NCBI RefSeq assembly: GCF_014697105.1
Contig: NZ_JACJRF010000021.1
Span: 1-64,000 of the forward strand
DNA from: Anabaena subtropica FACHB-260
GTDB lineage: Bacteria; Cyanobacteriota; Cyanobacteriia; Cyanobacteriales; Nostocaceae
Direction: 5' to 3'
Length of the DNA stretch: 64,000 bases
This document shows, one piece after another, positions 26,921 to 36,434 of the stretch. Made by a program: the position numbers and the translations under genes. How positions within the stretch are numbered: the stretch's first letter is position 1; the number at the start of each line of letters is the position of its first letter. Below the pieces are notes generated by a model. It did not search any database and was not told the origin of the DNA. It was given only the letters and a program-made list of their open reading frames with translations.

Positions 26921-27508
26921 TTATCTTTTGTGTTTAGAAAGAAAGCTCAAGAACTCTTCTACAACTACTTTTGGTTGGTGATAGCACTTTTCAGCAGGGT
27001 AATGTTCAATACAGAGAATCCCTGATTTTTTAAACCAAGCATCTTTTTCCTTATCCTTCTCATACCTACCTTCATGGAAAGAAATCTCTAAAATTCCAAA
27101 TGTTCCATCTAGACAAACTAGAAAGTCTACCTCTCGATGATCTTCATAAATATTACCTGTTTCATGTCTTACAGCTAAAGGTAGAGGAAAGAACAAAACA
27201 CCTTTAGCTTCTAATTCTTGTGCAATCCTAATTTCAGACTGTGATGCAAACTTTATTTCATTATAAACAATCGGCTCTCTACCTTTCCGAGCAAAAGCCT
27301 TCTCAGTAACAAGCCCTTGATTTAAGTCTTTTGATTTAGCAATGAGAAATTTAATAGTTTTTTGCCAGTTTTCTTCTACTTGTAACAACTTTATTCGGTA
27401 ATAAAGTGGAAAAGATTGCATATTATTCCAGATATGGCCACTAGCAATGAATAGAAAAGTATTTTTTAGGTAGCTTTGAATTTCTTCATTATTTAAGACT
27501 GTCAACAT
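26921..27508 (-). CDS. PD-(D/E)XK/DUF559-like nuclease-fold protein
   Basis: 195 residues from the ATG at 27508; the frame opens nine codons earlier at a TTG. The C-terminal half shows a restriction-endonuclease-like core: a Glu in SQSEIRIAQELE, the Asp in REVDFLVCLD, then GILEISFHEGRYEKDKEKD and a strand with GILCIEHYP. The D...ExS spacing and the following His and charged helix resemble DUF559/Vsr-type folds. The usual Lys of ExK is Ser here, so activity is uncertain. It follows no clear ribosome site. The neighbours are a toxin-antitoxin pair and a methylase, an accessory setting, but no direct partner is evident. Confidence 0.55.
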   Translation of the reverse strand: MLTVLNNEEIQSYLKNTFLFIASGHIWNNMQSFPLYYRIKLLQVEENWQKTIKFLIAKSKDLNQGLVTEKAFARKGREPIVYNEIKFASQSEIRIAQELEAKGVLFFPLPLAVRHETGNIYEDHREVDFLVCLDGTFGILEISFHEGRYEKDKEKDAWFKKSGILCIEHYPAEKCYHQPKVVVEEFLSFLSKHKR

Positions 27509-27716
27509 CAAGTTAAACGGAAGGAATATAAGCAATCCTGAAATATAATTACGTGAATAGTATTCATCCCATTCATAGCCCTCTTATGTCAGACTGGGAA
27601 AACTCAATCGCTGAAAGCCTTTCGGAGCTTTACTTTTCAGTTTTTAGCTACAAATTTTAGTTTCTATTAGAAAAGAAAAGCTCAAAGCTTGATTAGATAA
27701 AAGTTCCAGTGTTTCG

Positions 27717-27878
27717 CTACGATTGTTGTTTTCCGGAAGTGACAGAACAGGGATAGTCAAATGACAATTCAGCATCAATTATAATTGCTGCGCAGTCTTT
27801 TCGTTCACTGTTAATTAAGAATTGAACCCAAGTTCTATGTAATTGTTCTATTAATTCTTTATCAGATAAATTTGGCAT
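27717..27878 (-). CDS. Small acidic protein, unknown function
   Basis: 53 residues from the ATG at 27878, chosen because AGGAG (27893-27889) lies ten bases upstream; a longer frame starts at 27944 but lacks such a site. MPNLSDKELIEQLHRTWV is a helix; CAAIIIDAELSFDYPCSV follows, and the tail is polar. No family is recognised. It sits just downstream of the psaB terminator on the same strand. Confidence 0.5.
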   Translation of the reverse strand: MPNLSDKELIEQLHRTWVQFLINSERKDCAAIIIDAELSFDYPCSVTSGKQQS

Positions 27879-27957
27879 CAAATAATTACTCCTAAATATT
27901 TGAAATACTTTGATAATTTTTAGTATATTTTTTAGCAGACTCAATTATGTATCAGTT

Positions 27958-27993
27958 AAAAAAATCCCCTGCCGCAAGGTGGGGGATTTTTTT
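27958..27993. terminator. Strong terminator of psaA-psaB
   Basis: AAAAAAATCCCC (27958-27969) pairs with GGGGATTTTTTT (27982-27993); the inner part closes with CC/GG on a GCAA tetraloop (GNRA type). T tracts exist on both strands, so it works in either direction. It lies 27 bases after the psaB stop. Confidence 0.88.
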
Positions 27994-28019
27994 ACTTACC
28001 TACAAAACTAGGAGCCAGA

Positions 28020-30251
28020 TTAACCGAACTTACCAGCAGTGGAGGCGATGAGGAAGGCTGCGTAGGTGAGGACATAGCCGACAGTGAAGTGGGCTAGACC
28101 AACCACACGAGCTTGCACGATGGAGAGAGCAACGGGCTTGTCTTTCCAGCGAACGAGGTTAGCAATAGGAGTACGTTCGTGCGCCCAAACTAGGGTTTCG
28201 ATCAACTCTTGCCAGTAACCTCTCCAGGAGATGAGGAACATGAAGCCAGTAGCCCAAACTAGGTGTCCGAAAAGGAACATCCAAGCCCAGACAGACAGGT
28301 TGTTCACGCCGTAGGGATTGTAGCCGTTGATCAACTGAGCTGAGTTAGCCCAGAGGTAGTCACGGAACCAGCCCATCAAGTAGGTGGAATTTTCGTTGAA
28401 CTGAGCAACGTTACCTTGCCAAATACCTAAGTGTTTCCAGTGCCAGTAGAATGTTACCCAACCTACTGTATTTAACGCCCAGAACAAAGATAGGTAGAAG
28501 GAGTCCCAAGCGGAGATGTCGCAAGTACCGCCACGGCCTGGACCGTCGCAAGGGAAGGCGTAACCGAAGTCCTTTTTATCGGGCATCAGTTTGGAACCAC
28601 GAGCATCCAAAGCACCTTTGACTAGGATGAGGGTGGTGGTGTGCAGACCTAAGGCGATCGCATGGTGTACCAAGAAGTCGCCAGGGCCGATTGTTAAGAA
28701 CAAGGAGTTAGTACCAGAGTTAATGGCATCTAACCAGCCAGCCAACCAAACGTTACCGTAGTTTGGGTAGGCGGTGTAAGCAACGCTATCGGGGTTAGAC
28801 AACAATGTGTCTAAGCCGTAGAGTACTTTACCGTGGGCAGCTTGAACGAACTGAGCGAATACTGGTTCGATCAAGATTTGCTTTTCAGGAGTACCGAAAG
28901 CAACTACTACGTCATTGTGAACGTACAAGCCCAAGGTGTGGAAGCCCAAGAAGAGAGATACCCAGCTCAAGTGAGAGATAATCGCTTCTTTGTGCTGCAA
29001 AATCCGGTCGAGTACGTTGCCTTTGTTTTGTTCTGGGTCGTAGTCACGAACCCAGAAGATGCCTGCGTGAGCAAATGCACCAACCAACAAAAAGATGGCA
29101 ATGTATTGGTGGTGGGTGTACAACGCTGCTTGTGTGGTGTAGTCCTTAGCAATGAATGCGTAAGGAGGCAGGGAGTACATATGTTGCGCTACCAGAGAGG
29201 TAACGGTTCCCAGAGCAGCCAGTGCCAAAGACAACTGGAAGTGTAGGGAGTTGTTGATGGTGTCGTAAAGACCTTGGTGAGGTAGGTTGAACTGACCTTC
29301 ACTCTTGCTACCAGGTACTAAACCGGACTTGGAATTCAGCATTTCTTTGATGCTGTGACCAATGCCGAAGTTAGTGCGGTACATATGACCAGCAACGATG
29401 AACAACACAGCGATCGCCAAGTGGTGATGAGCCATGTCGGTCAACCACAGGGATTCTGTCTGGGGATGGAAACCACCCAAGAAGGTCAGAATCGCTGTAC
29501 CAGCGCCTTGAGAGGTGCTGAAAATATGTCCTGCTGTGTCAGGGTTTTCAGCGTAAACACCCCAGTTACCTGTGAAGAAGGGTGTCAAGCCTGCTGGGTG
29601 GGGTGCAGTGGTTAAGAAGTTATCCCAACCTACGTGCTGTCCACGAGATTCGGGGATAGCAACGTGAATCAAGTGACCAGCCCAAGCCAAAGAGCTAACA
29701 CCAAACAAACCAGCTAGGTGGTGGTTTAGACGGGGTTCAGCGCTCTTGAACCAAGAGAGGCTAGGACGGAACTTGGGTTGTAAGTGCAACCAACCAGCAA
29801 ACAGGAACAATGCTGCCAACAGAAGCAAGAATACAGAACCTGTATATAGTTCGTTGTTGGTACGCATACCGATGGTGTACCACCAGTGGTAAACACCAGA
29901 GTAAGCAATGTTTACTGGGCCGTTAGCGCCACCTTGGGTAAAAGCTTCAATTGCTGGTTTACCGAAGTGGGGATCCCAAATCGCGTGAGCAATTGGGCGG
30001 ATGTGTAGAGGATCTTTAATCCACTGTTCAAAGTTACCTTGCCAGGCTACATGGAACAGGAGGCTGGAAGCCCATAAGAAGATGATTGCCAGATGACCGA
30101 AGTGAGTAGCGAAAATCTTTTGGTAAAGATTTTCTTCGGTCATGCCATCGTGGCTTTCAAAGTCGTTGCCCATCGCCATCGCATACCAGATGCGACGCGT
30201 AGTTGGGTCCTGTGCGAGATCCTGGCTAAATTTTGGAAATTTTGTTGCCAT
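28020..30251 (-). CDS. psaB: Photosystem I P700 apoprotein A2
   Basis: 743 residues, near the family's 734-742. It is a core thylakoid subunit that with PsaA binds P700, most antenna chlorophylls and the FX iron-sulfur cluster. Eleven hydrophobic helices with many His residues are visible (e.g. [38 protein letters not shown] at about 273). The FX cysteine loop [12 protein letters not shown] is intact near residue 565. The start ATG follows AGAGGAA. It is transcribed after psaA, 122 bases downstream, with an intergenic segment rich in short repeats, and ends at a strong hairpin terminator. Confidence 0.98.
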   Translation of the reverse strand: MATKFPKFSQDLAQDPTTRRIWYAMAMGNDFESHDGMTEENLYQKIFATHFGHLAIIFLWASSLLFHVAWQGNFEQWIKDPLHIRPIAHAIWDPHFGKPAIEAFTQGGANGPVNIAYSGVYHWWYTIGMRTNNELYTGSVFLLLLAALFLFAGWLHLQPKFRPSLSWFKSAEPRLNHHLAGLFGVSSLAWAGHLIHVAIPESRGQHVGWDNFLTTAPHPAGLTPFFTGNWGVYAENPDTAGHIFSTSQGAGTAILTFLGGFHPQTESLWLTDMAHHHLAIAVLFIVAGHMYRTNFGIGHSIKEMLNSKSGLVPGSKSEGQFNLPHQGLYDTINNSLHFQLSLALAALGTVTSLVAQHMYSLPPYAFIAKDYTTQAALYTHHQYIAIFLLVGAFAHAGIFWVRDYDPEQNKGNVLDRILQHKEAIISHLSWVSLFLGFHTLGLYVHNDVVVAFGTPEKQILIEPVFAQFVQAAHGKVLYGLDTLLSNPDSVAYTAYPNYGNVWLAGWLDAINSGTNSLFLTIGPGDFLVHHAIALGLHTTTLILVKGALDARGSKLMPDKKDFGYAFPCDGPGRGGTCDISAWDSFYLSLFWALNTVGWVTFYWHWKHLGIWQGNVAQFNENSTYLMGWFRDYLWANSAQLINGYNPYGVNNLSVWAWMFLFGHLVWATGFMFLISWRGYWQELIETLVWAHERTPIANLVRWKDKPVALSIVQARVVGLAHFTVGYVLTYAAFLIASTAGKFG

Positions 30252-30373
30252 TGATATTTCCTCTGACCTTTAGCCATCAGGTTTCAGATTCCAGAGTTCT
30301 GAGTTTTGAGTCCCAAATATTGTTATTAAGCAACACTTGGCACTCACTACTCAGCACTCTATGTAACTAATTG

Positions 30374-32632
30374 CTAGCCTACTGAAAGTATGTGTGCGTG
30401 GAAGAATGCCCAGGTTGTAGCAATTCCTCCTAAGAGGTAGTGAGCCACACCAACAGCACGACCTTGAGTGATACTCAGAGCGCGGGGTTGGATTGCAGGA
30501 GCTACCTTCAGTTTATTATGCGCCCACACAATGGACTCAATTAATTCTTGCCAGTAGCCACGACCACTGAACAGGAACATTAAGCTGAATGCCCATACAA
30601 AGTGAGCGCCCAAGAACATTAGTCCATAAGCGGACAACGCACTTCCGTAGGAGTTGATTACTTGAGAAGCTTGCGCCCACAAGAAATCACGCAACCAGCC
30701 GTTGATTGTGATGGCACTTTGGGCAAAGTTACCACCAGTGATGTGAGACACATTACCTGCTGCGTCTACTGTTCCCCATACATCAGACTGCATCTTCCAG
30801 CTGAAGTGGAAAATTACAATTGATAGGGAGTTGTACATCCAGAATAGTCCGAGGAATACGTGATCCCAACCGGACACTTGACACGTGCCACCACGACCAG
30901 GACCGTCGCAAGGGAAGCGGAAGCCCAAGTTTGCTTTGTCTGGAATCAGACGAGAGCTGCGAGCAAACAGTACACCTTTCAACAGAATCAGTACTGTTAC
31001 GTGAATGGTGAAGGCGTGGATATGGTGAATCAAGAAGTCGGCTGTACCTAATGCAATAGGCATCATTGCGACTTTGCCACCTACAGCCAATACACCGCCG
31101 CCAAAGGCGTAGCTAACAGGTTCTAAAGCGTTAGGTGCAGTGCCACCAGGAGCTAGGGTATGCAGGTTCTGCACCCACTGAGCAAATACTGGCTGCAACT
31201 GAATTGCTGTGTCTGAGAACATATCTTGGGGACGACCCAAGGCTCTCATGGTGTCATTGTGGATGTACAAACCAAAGCTGTGGAAGCCAAGGAAAATAGA
31301 CACCCAGTTCAGGTGGGAAATAATAGCATCCCGGTGACGAATCACCCGATCCAAGACGTTGTTTTGATTCACAACTGGATCGTAATCCCGCACCATAAAT
31401 ATTGCTGCGTGAGCAGCTCCACCGACGATTAAGAATCCGCCGATCCAAATGTGGTGGGTGAATATACACAACTGAGTTGCATAGTCAGTTGCTAAGTATG
31501 GGTAGGGAGGCATCGCGTACATATGGTGCGCGATGATGATGGTCAAGGAACCCAAGAAGGCAAGGTTAGTTGCCAATTGAGCGTGCCAAGATGTGGTCAA
31601 GTTTTCGTAGAGTCCTTTATGACCTTCACCTGTGAAGGGGCCTTTGTGGTTCTCTAGAATTTCTTTGATGCTGTGACCGATACCCCAGTTGGTGCGGTAT
31701 TGGTGTCCGGCAATAATGAACAATACAGCGATCGCCAAATGGTGGTGAGCAATATCAGTCATCCACAAGCCGCCGGTTACTGGGTTTAAACCACCCTTGA
31801 AGGTCAAGAAGTCAGCGTACTGACCCCAGTTCAAAGTGAAGAAAGGTGTTAAACCACTAGCAAAGCCGGGGAATAGGTCGATCAACAGGTCTTTGTTCAG
31901 GATGAACTCATGAGGTAAGGGGATATCTTTTACAGCCACCCCTGCATCCATAAGCTTGTTGATTGGCGCTGAGACGTGGATCAAGTGTCCAGTCCATCCC
32001 AAGGAACCGCAACCTAGCAAGACTGCCAAGTGGTGGTTCAGCATTGACTCCACATTCTGGAACCATTCCAGTTTGGGAGCGCGCTTGTGGTAGTGGAACC
32101 AACCAGCAAACAAGAACAAGCCTGCTAATACCAAGCCGCCAATGGCTGTTACGTAGAGCTGGAAGGAGTTGGTGATACCCCAGCCACGCCATACTTGGAA
32201 CAAGCCTGAGGTGATTTGAATACCGTGGAATCCACCACCAACATCACCATTCAAGATGTCTTGTCCCACAATGGGCCAAACGACTTGAGCACTGGGTCTC
32301 ACGTTCAACGGGTCGCTTAACCAGGCTTCGTAGTTAGAGAACTTCGCGCCGTGGAAAATCATCCCGCTCAACCAAATTGTCACAACCGCCAGGTGGCCGA
32401 AGTGAGCCGCAAATATTTTGCGGGAGATGTCTTCTAAATCGCTTGTATGTGTATCAAAATCGTGGGCGAGGGCGTGGAGATTCCAAATCCATGTGGTGGT
32501 TTTGGGACCTCTAGCTAGAGTTCTGTCGAAGTGTCCTGGCTGGGCCCATTTTTCAAATGAGGTAGGAACCGGGTCTTTATCAACGATTACTCTGGCTTTC
32601 TTCTCCTCTCGCTCCGGAGGACTAATTGTCAT
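30374..32632 (-). CDS. psaA: Photosystem I P700 apoprotein A1
   Basis: 752 residues from the ATG at 32632 ([15 protein letters not shown], the typical PsaA start); the frame is open 15 codons further, but GAGGAGG at 32643-32637 fixes the start. It is the partner of PsaB in the photosystem I reaction centre and binds P700, A0, A1 and FX. The FX loop [12 protein letters not shown] and His-rich helices ([21 protein letters not shown]) are intact. It is the first gene of the psaA-psaB operon and has a long upstream region of about 600 bases before the divergent lipoprotein gene. Confidence 0.98.
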   Translation of the reverse strand: MTISPPEREEKKARVIVDKDPVPTSFEKWAQPGHFDRTLARGPKTTTWIWNLHALAHDFDTHTSDLEDISRKIFAAHFGHLAVVTIWLSGMIFHGAKFSNYEAWLSDPLNVRPSAQVVWPIVGQDILNGDVGGGFHGIQITSGLFQVWRGWGITNSFQLYVTAIGGLVLAGLFLFAGWFHYHKRAPKLEWFQNVESMLNHHLAVLLGCGSLGWTGHLIHVSAPINKLMDAGVAVKDIPLPHEFILNKDLLIDLFPGFASGLTPFFTLNWGQYADFLTFKGGLNPVTGGLWMTDIAHHHLAIAVLFIIAGHQYRTNWGIGHSIKEILENHKGPFTGEGHKGLYENLTTSWHAQLATNLAFLGSLTIIIAHHMYAMPPYPYLATDYATQLCIFTHHIWIGGFLIVGGAAHAAIFMVRDYDPVVNQNNVLDRVIRHRDAIISHLNWVSIFLGFHSFGLYIHNDTMRALGRPQDMFSDTAIQLQPVFAQWVQNLHTLAPGGTAPNALEPVSYAFGGGVLAVGGKVAMMPIALGTADFLIHHIHAFTIHVTVLILLKGVLFARSSRLIPDKANLGFRFPCDGPGRGGTCQVSGWDHVFLGLFWMYNSLSIVIFHFSWKMQSDVWGTVDAAGNVSHITGGNFAQSAITINGWLRDFLWAQASQVINSYGSALSAYGLMFLGAHFVWAFSLMFLFSGRGYWQELIESIVWAHNKLKVAPAIQPRALSITQGRAVGVAHYLLGGIATTWAFFHAHILSVG

Positions 32633-32636
32633 TCGA

Positions 32637-32643
32637 CCTCCTC
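32637..32643 (-). promoter_or_regulatory. Strong Shine-Dalgarno of psaA
   Basis: GAGGAGG on the minus strand, four bases before the ATG at 32632, decides the psaA start against the longer open frame. Confidence 0.85.
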
Positions 32644-33260
32644 TGGTGATAAGGAATGAGGAATCATGAAACCACAAAGTGATCTTTAGTCGCCTTCTCC
32701 AGAATGTGGCTGGAGGAGCGATGAAGAAGCTATGTGGAAATTTGTTTCTGTTGAATTATAAAGTCTTAACTTGTACTTTGTTGGAGACATTTTAACAATA
32801 ATTCAAAATAGCCAGAATATTTGTCTAATCTGCCTTTGCAGTGCAAACTTTTTAGCCAAAAGTCAATACTTTCTCTATTTAATTTACAAAGGATAACAAT
32901 TCGTAAAACTTATGTCTTCTTATACCAGAAAAGGCACAAATTTGCTGAGTTCGTTTTTGCTATTTTTGTTTTCAAATAGTCTTTAATATTACCATCGGCA
33001 ATTACTACAAATTGTAAAAAAAAAACTAATTTTTCATTTTTTATAAAAACTCATGCTATGTGATCAAGATTTCACCTTAAGTCCATAGTGTGCGATCGCT
33101 CATTTCAGTCACAATAATTCAGGACTTACGTAACGAGACTCTTCGTTATGGGAATGTGTCAGAGTTTTTCACACTTATACTCTTAGCACCTCATCCCTAA
33201 ACACTTATTGTCTCGTTGTCCTGGGTAAATTCAGAAATTATTCATAACTGGGTATAAAGC
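32644..33260. promoter_or_regulatory. Divergent upstream region of psaA and the lipoprotein gene
   Basis: About 615 bases with no gene; must hold the psaAB promoter(s) and probably a long 5' leader. The middle is very AT rich (32745-33060) with an A9-type run near 33018. A small hairpin, TAACGA/TCGTTA (33131-33136 and 33143-33148), and a GCGATCGC near 33093 lie on the right side. I could not assign -35/-10 boxes or a light-response element with confidence. Confidence 0.5.
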
Positions 33261-34679
33261 ATGAATCCTTGGCACAAAAAGCCTTTGGGGAAGCTTCTCC
33301 CTAGAAGTTTTGCTATTTTTAGGTGGCTGATCACATTAGTGTTAGTCTTGGGCTTGGCTAGTTGTGGCGAAAAAGCTGTAAGCCAACAAGTATCTGTTAC
33401 TTCTACAGACAAACCTCAGCAGATTTCTCAGCAATTTTCCGAAGTTTCGCCACCGACAGTCATTCAAGAACTACGCTCAAGTTTAGAAATATATCAACCA
33501 CAGGTTACTATAGTTACGCCTAAAGCTGATGAAATTATCAGTGACAACACTGTTTCAGTCAGGTTTCAAGTTAAAGACTTAGCAATTTTTAAGCACCCAC
33601 AATGGGAATTAGGCCCCCATCTTCACGTAATTCTTGACAACCAACCTTATATACCTGTTTACGATCTGAGTCAGCCTCTAGTGCTATCTGATTTATCCCC
33701 TGGGACTCATACTCTGCGAGTCTTTGCTTCCCGCCCTTGGCATGAAAGCTTTAAAAATGAGGGTGCTTACGCCCAGACAACATTTCACGTTTTCACTGAA
33801 AGCGACGATAACAATCCAGATTCCAGCCTACCTCTGTTGACCTACAGTCGTCCTCAAGGTAGCTACGGGGCAGAACCAATCTTGTTAGATTTTTACCTGA
33901 CTAACGCCCCATTACATCTAGTTGCTAAAGATCAGCCCAATGATCAGTTTAGTGATTGGCGTATTCGCTGCACGATAAATGGTGAAAGTTTTGTACTTGA
34001 TCGCTGGCAAGCAGTTTACCTCAAAGGCTTTAAATCTGGGAAGAATTGGGTAAAGCTTGAATTCCTTGATAATCAAGGTAATCCAGTCAAAAATGCCTTT
34101 AACACCACAGTCAGACTCTTTAATTATCAACCCAACGGTAAAGATACTCTTTCTAAAATTGTCAGAGGAGAATTGAAAGCCGAAGAGGTACGTGGCATTG
34201 TAGATCAGACTTATATGGCTAAACCACCAGTTTTAGAACCAATACCTACACCTGTAATAACTCCTAGCCCAGAACCACAACCCGAAGAAGAAAAATCAGC
34301 GTTACCTGAAGTTACACAACCACAGGTAGAAGCCACACCTACGCCCGAAGCGACTGAAATCCCACAACCAGAGGTGAAAGTTACCCCAACAGTACCACCA
34401 GAAGCCACACCTACTCCCCAAGCGACTGAAACCCCACAACCAGAGGTGAAAGTTACCCCAACAGTACCACCAGAAGCCACACCTACTCCCCAGGCTACTG
34501 AAACCTCTCAACCAGAGGTGAAAGTTACCCCAACAGTACAACCAGAAGACACACCTACGCCCCAGGCTACTGAAACACCTGTGGTAACTGAACGTAGAAA
34601 AACCAACTTAGGGGATTACTTCAAACGTCGTCCACGTCCTACAGCAAAACCCACCGTTACGGAACAGCTAACAGAATAA
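33261..34679 (+). CDS. Lipoprotein with Ig-like domain and 24-residue Pro/Thr repeats
   Basis: 472 residues. A type II signal peptide ends in the lipobox LASC (Cys35), so the protein is a membrane-anchored lipoprotein. Residues about 75-175 and 190-295 look like two beta-sandwich modules (VTIVTPKADEIISDNTVSVRF, LSPGTHTLRVFASRPWHE). Residues about 320-440 are a Pro/Thr/Glu-rich stalk built from 24-residue repeats (3.5 copies, EATPTPQATETPQPEVKV...). The tail is basic (YFKRRPRPTAK). The layout, an anchored beta domain with a flexible stalk, suggests an envelope protein contacting peptidoglycan or polysaccharide. The family is unnamed to me. It is divergent from psaA. Confidence 0.75.
   Translation: MNPWHKKPLGKLLPRSFAIFRWLITLVLVLGLASCGEKAVSQQVSVTSTDKPQQISQQFSEVSPPTVIQELRSSLEIYQPQVTIVTPKADEIISDNTVSVRFQVKDLAIFKHPQWELGPHLHVILDNQPYIPVYDLSQPLVLSDLSPGTHTLRVFASRPWHESFKNEGAYAQTTFHVFTESDDNNPDSSLPLLTYSRPQGSYGAEPILLDFYLTNAPLHLVAKDQPNDQFSDWRIRCTINGESFVLDRWQAVYLKGFKSGKNWVKLEFLDNQGNPVKNAFNTTVRLFNYQPNGKDTLSKIVRGELKAEEVRGIVDQTYMAKPPVLEPIPTPVITPSPEPQPEEEKSALPEVTQPQVEATPTPEATEIPQPEVKVTPTVPPEATPTPQATETPQPEVKVTPTVPPEATPTPQATETSQPEVKVTPTVQPEDTPTPQATETPVVTERRKTNLGDYFKRRPRPTAKPTVTEQLTE
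34329..34580 (+). repeat. 72-bp tandem repeat inside the lipoprotein gene
   Basis: Three complete 72-base units (34329-34400, 34401-34472, 34473-34544) plus half a unit encode the 24-residue Pro/Thr/Glu repeats. Units 1 and 2 are nearly identical in DNA, pointing to recent duplication. Confidence 0.85.
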
Positions 34680-34696
34680 ACTAATTCCTTTTGTGC

Positions 34697-34728
34697 CTCT
34701 GTGGTGAAAATATTTTCAAACCACAGAG
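34697..34728. terminator. Long dyad between convergent lipoprotein gene and glsA
   Basis: CTCTGTGGT (34697-34705) pairs with ACCACAGAG (34720-34728); the spacer contains the palindrome GAAAATATTTTC. It lies between convergent genes and may act as a bidirectional terminator. A related dyad lies at 63654-63687. Confidence 0.5.
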
Positions 34729-34739
34729 ACACAGAGAAA

Positions 34740-35654
34740 TTAATTAAACATACTCAATTTCAAATTTTGCGTTAAAACCTCAACAAAGGCGATCGCTCCC
34801 ACAGGGTTACCTATACTATCTAAGGCGGGACTATAAGCGGCGATCGCTCCTTCTCCTGGTACTATGGCCAGTAAACCCCCACCAATGCCAGATTTCATTG
34901 GTAAACCAATTTTGAGGGCATACTCAGCAGAAGCTTGATATAAACCACAGGTCAACATGACGGAGTTTACAATCTGCTGATGCTGTGGTGATAATCGAGC
35001 GCTTTCTAAAGCCAAGAGTTTTCCCAGTAAAGCTAAGTCCTCAACTGTCCCAGACAAACAGCATATTTGCTCGTAAGTGTCAAGTGCCAGATCAATATTT
35101 TCTAAATGACCTTTTTCGGAGAGATAATTTGCGATCGCCTGATTAGCCGGAGAGCGAGATAATCTTACAGAAGCCAGCATAAATTCATCTAACTGAATTT
35201 GACAGCCAGCTAATTGGTTGAGCCATTGACATAAAGAGTGAGTGCGATTACTTGCATCATTTCCTGGTAACTTATCAGCGAGAGTAATTGCCCCACTATT
35301 TATCATCGGGTTCCGTGGTTGTCCACCGTCGGACACTAATTGTTCTAAAGAATTAAATGGTGCATCCGATGGTTCCATCCCCACCCAGTTTAAAACCTGT
35401 TGCGCACCTAGATGTTCTAATAGATACAGCAGGCTCAATGGCTTAATCACACTCATCAGTGGAAACACACAAGACGTATCTCCTCCACTGTAGAATTTAC
35501 CGGATTGACAGCAGATATAGACTGCAAACCAACCAGCATCAGCTACAGCTAACCTGGGAATACGTTCAGCCACTCGTCCCCGATTTGTCTGCGTCTTTGC
35601 TAGTTTTATCCAGTTAGACAAATCTACCGTGTCTAGTCTGTCAAATCTCACCAC
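34740..35654 (-). CDS. glsA: Glutaminase
   Basis: 304 residues, the standard length of the serine-dependent beta-lactamase-like glutaminases, which hydrolyse glutamine to glutamate and ammonia. The catalytic Ser-x-x-Lys is S68-V-I-K71, within FPLMSVIKPLSLL, where most family members read QSISKV. NPMINSGAI, the Glu/Asn substrate residues, Tyr in DTYEQICCLSGTVEDLA, GLPMKSGIGGG with its Val/Ser-Gly stretch, and GNPVGA near the end are all present. The start is one of two adjacent GTG codons with AGGAAGG about 12 bases upstream. It stands alone, convergent with the lipoprotein gene. Confidence 0.93.
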   Translation of the reverse strand: MVRFDRLDTVDLSNWIKLAKTQTNRGRVAERIPRLAVADAGWFAVYICCQSGKFYSGGDTSCVFPLMSVIKPLSLLYLLEHLGAQQVLNWVGMEPSDAPFNSLEQLVSDGGQPRNPMINSGAITLADKLPGNDASNRTHSLCQWLNQLAGCQIQLDEFMLASVRLSRSPANQAIANYLSEKGHLENIDLALDTYEQICCLSGTVEDLALLGKLLALESARLSPQHQQIVNSVMLTCGLYQASAEYALKIGLPMKSGIGGGLLAIVPGEGAIAAYSPALDSIGNPVGAIAFVEVLTQNLKLSMFN

Positions 35655-35878
35655 AATAGATACGAACCCTTCCTGTAAGTGCGCTTTCCTTGGAGACTCA
35701 CGTTAAAGTTTTATTATCCATATTTTGCCAAATTCTTTTTCTTTAGCAACTAGTAAAAATAAAATAGTTACTTTATTAAGGAATAAAAACTAATATTAAA
35801 TATTAATTCAAAATCGAGATTTTTCTTGAATTCAGTTGAGGAATTTGCAGATTATATTGTCAATCATTAATAAATTTC

Positions 35879-35883
35879 AGGAG
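35879..35883 (+). promoter_or_regulatory. Ribosome binding site of psaK
   Basis: AGGAG eight bases before the GTG at 35892, which fixes this non-ATG start. Confidence 0.75.
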
Positions 35884-35891
35884 CTAATCAG

Positions 35892-36152
35892 GTGTTAACT
35901 TCAACCTTACTCGCTGCTGCAACCACACCCCTGGAATGGAGTCCCACAGTCGGGATTATTATCATCATTGCCAATATCATCGCCATTGCTTTTGGCAAGC
36001 TGACCATCAATTATCCTAGTTCAGAACCAGCTTTACCTTCAGCCAATTTCTTTGGTGGTTTTGGTGTACCTGCGTTACTAGCAACTACCGCTTTTGGCCA
36101 TATTCTAGGAGCAGGTATTGTTTTAGGATTGCATAACTTAGGCAGAATCTAA
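35892..36152 (+). CDS. psaK: Photosystem I reaction centre subunit PsaK
   Basis: 86 residues, as expected for PsaK, a two-helix peripheral subunit at the PsaA edge that binds antenna chlorophyll. The first helix is SPTVGIIIIIANIIAIAFG; the second, VPALLATTAFGHILGAGIVLGL, contains the conserved GHILG. The intervening loop with SANFFGGFGVP is characteristic. It starts with GTG after AGGAG and ends before a clear hairpin-T terminator, so it is a single-gene unit. Cyanobacteria often have two psaK genes, one induced in strong light; which one this is cannot be told from sequence alone. Confidence 0.93.
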   Translation: MLTSTLLAAATTPLEWSPTVGIIIIIANIIAIAFGKLTINYPSSEPALPSANFFGGFGVPALLATTAFGHILGAGIVLGLHNLGRI

Positions 36153-36294
36153 ATAGAAAAAGCAAAAAGTCAACACAGAAAATTACTTATACTGTGGGCT
36201 ATTTGCTGATTCTACATAGTATGTATCCTCATCCCATGCTGTAATAGATTATTACCGAAGTTAATCTTCAGTTGATTTTTGTTGTGTCTGTATG

Positions 36295-36322
36295 AACCAG
36301 AGAAATTACTCTCTGGTTTTTT
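36295..36322 (+). terminator. Terminator of psaK
   Basis: AACCAGAGA (36295-36303) pairs perfectly with TCTCTGGTT (36310-36318) around AATTAC, followed by Ts to 36322. Confidence 0.88.
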
Positions 36323-36372
36323 CTTATAAACGTAACTTGCTAGCACCACAAGGCGTAATACTTAATTACAGG

Positions 36373-36420
36373 TAATGGGTAATGGGTAAAAATTTCTTCT
36401 CAATTACCAATTACCCATTA
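36373..36420. repeat. Inverted repeat with tandem TAATGGG units, ftsH 3' side
   Basis: TAATGGGTAATGGGTA (36373-36388) and TACCAATTACCCATTA (36405-36420) are inverted copies with one mismatch, spaced by 16 bases. The left arm is a tandem of heptamers. It lies just past the ftsH stop and may end its transcript. Confidence 0.6.
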
Positions 36421-36434
36421 ACGATTCCTCACTC

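Noticed and set aside
28833-29246. 137-codon plus-strand frame opposite psaB
   Set aside because: It is an antisense shadow of the highly constrained psaB sequence; its product has no coherent fold pattern.
34211-34541. Two minus-strand frames with periodic Gly/Trp sequences
   Set aside because: They are antisense readings of the 72-bp repeats of the lipoprotein gene; periodicity comes from the repeat.
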